Translations under genes and position numbers: made by a program
NCBI RefSeq assembly: GCF_020881035.1
Contig: NZ_JAJITC010000001.1
Coordinates: 186,001 to 250,000, forward strand
DNA: 64,000 nucleotides
Direction: 5' to 3'
DNA from: Paraburkholderia translucens
GTDB taxonomy: Bacteria; Pseudomonadota; Gammaproteobacteria; Burkholderiales; Burkholderiaceae
Shown: positions 63,101 through 64,000 of the stretch, in pieces
Layout: the number at the start of each line of letters is the position of its first letter
Position numbering within the stretch: the stretch's first letter is position 1
The notes under the pieces: generated by a model
Database searches by the model: none
What the model was told of the DNA's origin: nothing
The model's input: only the letters and a program-made list of their open reading frames with translations

Positions 63101-63279
63101 TTCGGTTTGGCTACGACGAGTGTCATGAAATGCAGGCCGCGAACCTTGGCCAGCGCATGGCAAATATCCTCTCGCGGATAATTACCCTCTTTAGTGAGAG
63201 CCTGAATCTTTTCGTTGACCGCACCGGAATGTGTGCAATCAAATGGAATGACGACGTTGATGAAAGCGTGTGCGTTCAC
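60160..63279 (-). CDS. Membrane-anchored DyP-type heme peroxidase fusion (1039 aa)
   Basis: A 1039-residue protein, over twice the usual DyP length. Residues 1-130 look like an alpha/beta ferredoxin-type domain ('FINVVIPFD', 'LHFMTLVVAKPKC', 'HLVIEISSDYG'). Two membrane helices lie at about 245-295. A second similar segment (about 330-470) precedes the DyP part. The peroxidase (about 500-1030) has the distal motif 'FGFADGVSQP' (Asp near 674) and 'CPFGSHVRRANPRD' with the heme-ligand His near 893. Both essential parts are intact, so a peroxide-using oxidase of lipids or other hydrophobic substrates is likely. It starts seven bases after the P450 gene. Confidence 0.88.
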   Translation of the reverse strand: MNAHAFINVVIPFDCTHSGAVNEKIQALTKEGNYPREDICHALAKVRGLHFMTLVVAKPKCPAEYDAAPDLPPLKPTSTTSHLVIEISSDYGPQALFTDLVEHFHGPLLSVLDQAGIKTTRDRLRAYLLRKTVKIRDTWGGPAGQVFSGSPGMTVQRVIDEHALATHLGVEIDKRSRNACWAEKSPHQRIDQLRQLLWTDGERSWKWAFVPDPAPLIGQDPDKTRSVKNPQAWKVVGTVIQRFMWPLYVPFLLLFVITFGYAWGKYNLIVAMMWSLTVTAAFVLLVGLVFFFGLLKLRELEETDYAEERAPSTAHDAQLLAVENVGGQNHLASVSRIKPSWIRTATLRLAFILVGAGRFVSTPGFLGKNGVIHFARWMRLPGTDQLMFWSNYDGTWESYVADFIADAPTGVTGIWSNCVGFPRTHGLVGGGAADRDRTVRWARRQQTPTLFWYGAYRNLSAARIRTNAAIRQGIATAESYQDCVDWLALFGSSPRPASELQISEMPTIVFGGMSDMRYSACWLISLNKEDVEKCRNFVRSMRDLAVYGEAQDHHDVALVLGFAAQGLKSLGIPDDAIETFPPAFNQGMRTPERSRALGDLGKNAPENWRWGGLGREADLLVLIYARDRSSFVGTYRKLARGMRANGHRDVYYQRMTLRQSKDGRSYGGIPQKEPFGFADGVSQPIIRGLPHWTRKNSPNDLVDAGEFVLGYPDNLGVICPLPSIKASFDPNRTLPDIGSDPFRKRPEFASYEGEGRRDIGSNGTYLVVRQYLQHLDAFDAWYRRTGIRGGAPSVAEGTTTRGEASDSEKGEAAAPAAERHQSFVLPACVVRSDNTKKVQEVLFAKLLGRWQDGASLVRHDRPPPTAGDKPPRRPDNDFMMGEDPDGSACPFGSHVRRANPRDTRFPGSKDEIASVNRHRLLRVGRVFGKLNPLNPTEVDPTKEVGLFFMCLNGDIERQFEFVQKTWLLNPSVHGLQDEVDPIVGHGENRGFTIPTPAGPVCLPELPDLTRLIGGGYFFIPGRAFLDLLVSPCAAEKLRD

Positions 63280-63286
63280 AGCATCC

Positions 63287-64000
63287 TCACTTGAACTGGA
63301 CGACCAGACTTTCTGGGAAAGTGGAGCCTGCGCGCCGTTTCATTTGCCCTTCGGGACCATTGGCGCGCCTGAGATCGCGACGCAGCAGCAAGGGCTTGAA
63401 TGTATTGACCAGTTGCGCCCGCGCAATGAACGCCCCGACGCACCAGTGCATGCCGAAGCCGAATTGCATGTAATCGGATGCGGCCCGTCCCGGTATGAAG
63501 TCGAACGGACGCTCGACCTTTCGGCCGTCGAACATCGCCGATTCCGTGCAGGCCAGCACCCAGGTGTCTTTGCGGATGCGCCTCGCGCGCAGCGTGCCTT
63601 CGGCAAGCGTGTAGTCGACAGAGCATCGCCGGTACGGCCCGGAATTGATCGGCATGAAGCGAAGCGCTTCGAACAGGCAGCACGACAGCAGGATGTCGTC
63701 GCCCGCGAGCGCCGCCGCGCGCGTCGCCTCGAAAAAGCCTTGCCGGCTAAGAAGCATCTCGAGTATGTTGCCGCCCGCAAGCGTATTGGTCGGCACGAAG
63801 CCGACGATGAGCCCCATGAGTATGGCGCGAACATGGTCGGCGTCGACGCCTTTTGCGACTAGCCGGCCGATGACCGTACGATCGCCGCTCGGATAGGCTC
63901 GCTCCTTGCCGATCGCTTCTTCGACTACGTTGCGCACAATGGCCGCCATGTCGTCCACGAGGGGCTGCCTCTCGATCGGCGGTTTGCCGAAAAGATGCCC
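63287..64000 (-). CDS. Cytochrome P450 (5' part beyond window)
   Basis: The frame is open to base 64000, so at least 238 C-terminal residues are present. The ExxR motif is 'CLFEALRFMP', the heme-binding loop 'FGFGMHWCVGAFIARAQL' has the axial Cys. The I-helix region reads 'GFVPTNTLAGG' instead of the usual (A/G)GxDT(T/S), so the proton-relay acid is missing. That can mean peroxide-driven chemistry or isomerisation. The gene stands directly upstream of the DyP fusion. Confidence 0.9.
   Translation of the reverse strand, partial: GHLFGKPPIERQPLVDDMAAIVRNVVEEAIGKERAYPSGDRTVIGRLVAKGVDADHVRAILMGLIVGFVPTNTLAGGNILEMLLSRQGFFEATRAAALAGDDILLSCCLFEALRFMPINSGPYRRCSVDYTLAEGTLRARRIRKDTWVLACTESAMFDGRKVERPFDFIPGRAASDYMQFGFGMHWCVGAFIARAQLVNTFKPLLLRRDLRRANGPEGQMKRRAGSTFPESLVVQFK

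Overview
The window is GC-rich, densely coded chromosomal DNA, most likely from a Burkholderiales betaproteobacterium of the Burkholderia/Paraburkholderia type. That placement rests on base composition and on the mix of families (full-length Lhr helicase, PAS-GGDEF-EAL protein, DHA2 exporter with its TetR gene, class III aminotransferase with an RpiR regulator). No rRNA, tRNA, CRISPR array, transposase or integrase was recognised. Protein families were recognised by eye from motifs, not by database search.

Region 1 (1-19.2 kb) is ordinary metabolism and regulation. It holds a sterol-desaturase/fatty-acid-hydroxylase gene cut by the window edge, a beta-propeller protein, an aldo/keto reductase, Lhr, a c-di-GMP enzyme, an M20 peptidase, two small proteins, an MFS exporter with its TetR gene, OsmC, a carboxymuconolactone-decarboxylase-like protein, and an aminotransferase with an RpiR regulator that share an operator-like sequence.

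Region 2 (19.4-28.4 kb) is a lower-GC flank of mostly small unknown proteins. It includes a divergent sigma-factor-like protein, two probable paralogous beta-rich proteins, a glycine-zipper protein carrying the LQ...GNQ...R motif of eCIS-associated proteins, a DUF4157 protein, a membrane protein and a GH19 lysozyme/chitinase. I read it as the accessory, cargo and regulator zone of the next block.

Region 3 (28.4-47.3 kb, all on the minus strand, mostly with overlapping start and stop codons) is an extracellular contractile injection system (eCIS; Afp/PVC/MAC-like phage-tail machine). In transcription order it encodes a DUF4255 cap protein, two sheath proteins, a tube protein, a baseplate hub chaperone, a small eCIS protein, a second tube protein, an 870-residue disordered protein in the tape-measure position, a LysM protein, hub gpD, spike gpV, gp25, two baseplate-J-like proteins, tail protein I, a conserved eCIS protein and an AAA+ ATPase. 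There are no capsid, terminase or lysogeny genes, and no receptor-binding fibre was recognised.

Region 4 (47.8-59.0 kb, plus strand, divergent from region 3) is a signalling operon: VWA-TM-FHA protein, PP2C phosphatase, zinc-ribbon-FHA protein, two Hanks-type Ser/Thr kinases, two coiled-coil lipoproteins, an S41 protease lipoprotein, a PAAR-like DUF4280 spike tip and a PASTA-containing membrane protein. It resembles the PpkA/PppA/Fha threonine-phosphorylation pathway of some type VI secretion systems. Because it encodes the spike tip absent from region 3, I infer that the two operons form one phosphorylation-controlled injection system. This is the most novel part of the window.

Region 5 (59.1-64 kb, minus strand) is a probable operon of a cytochrome P450 (cut by the window end), a membrane-anchored DyP-type peroxidase fusion and a receiver-LuxR-cNMP-binding regulator.
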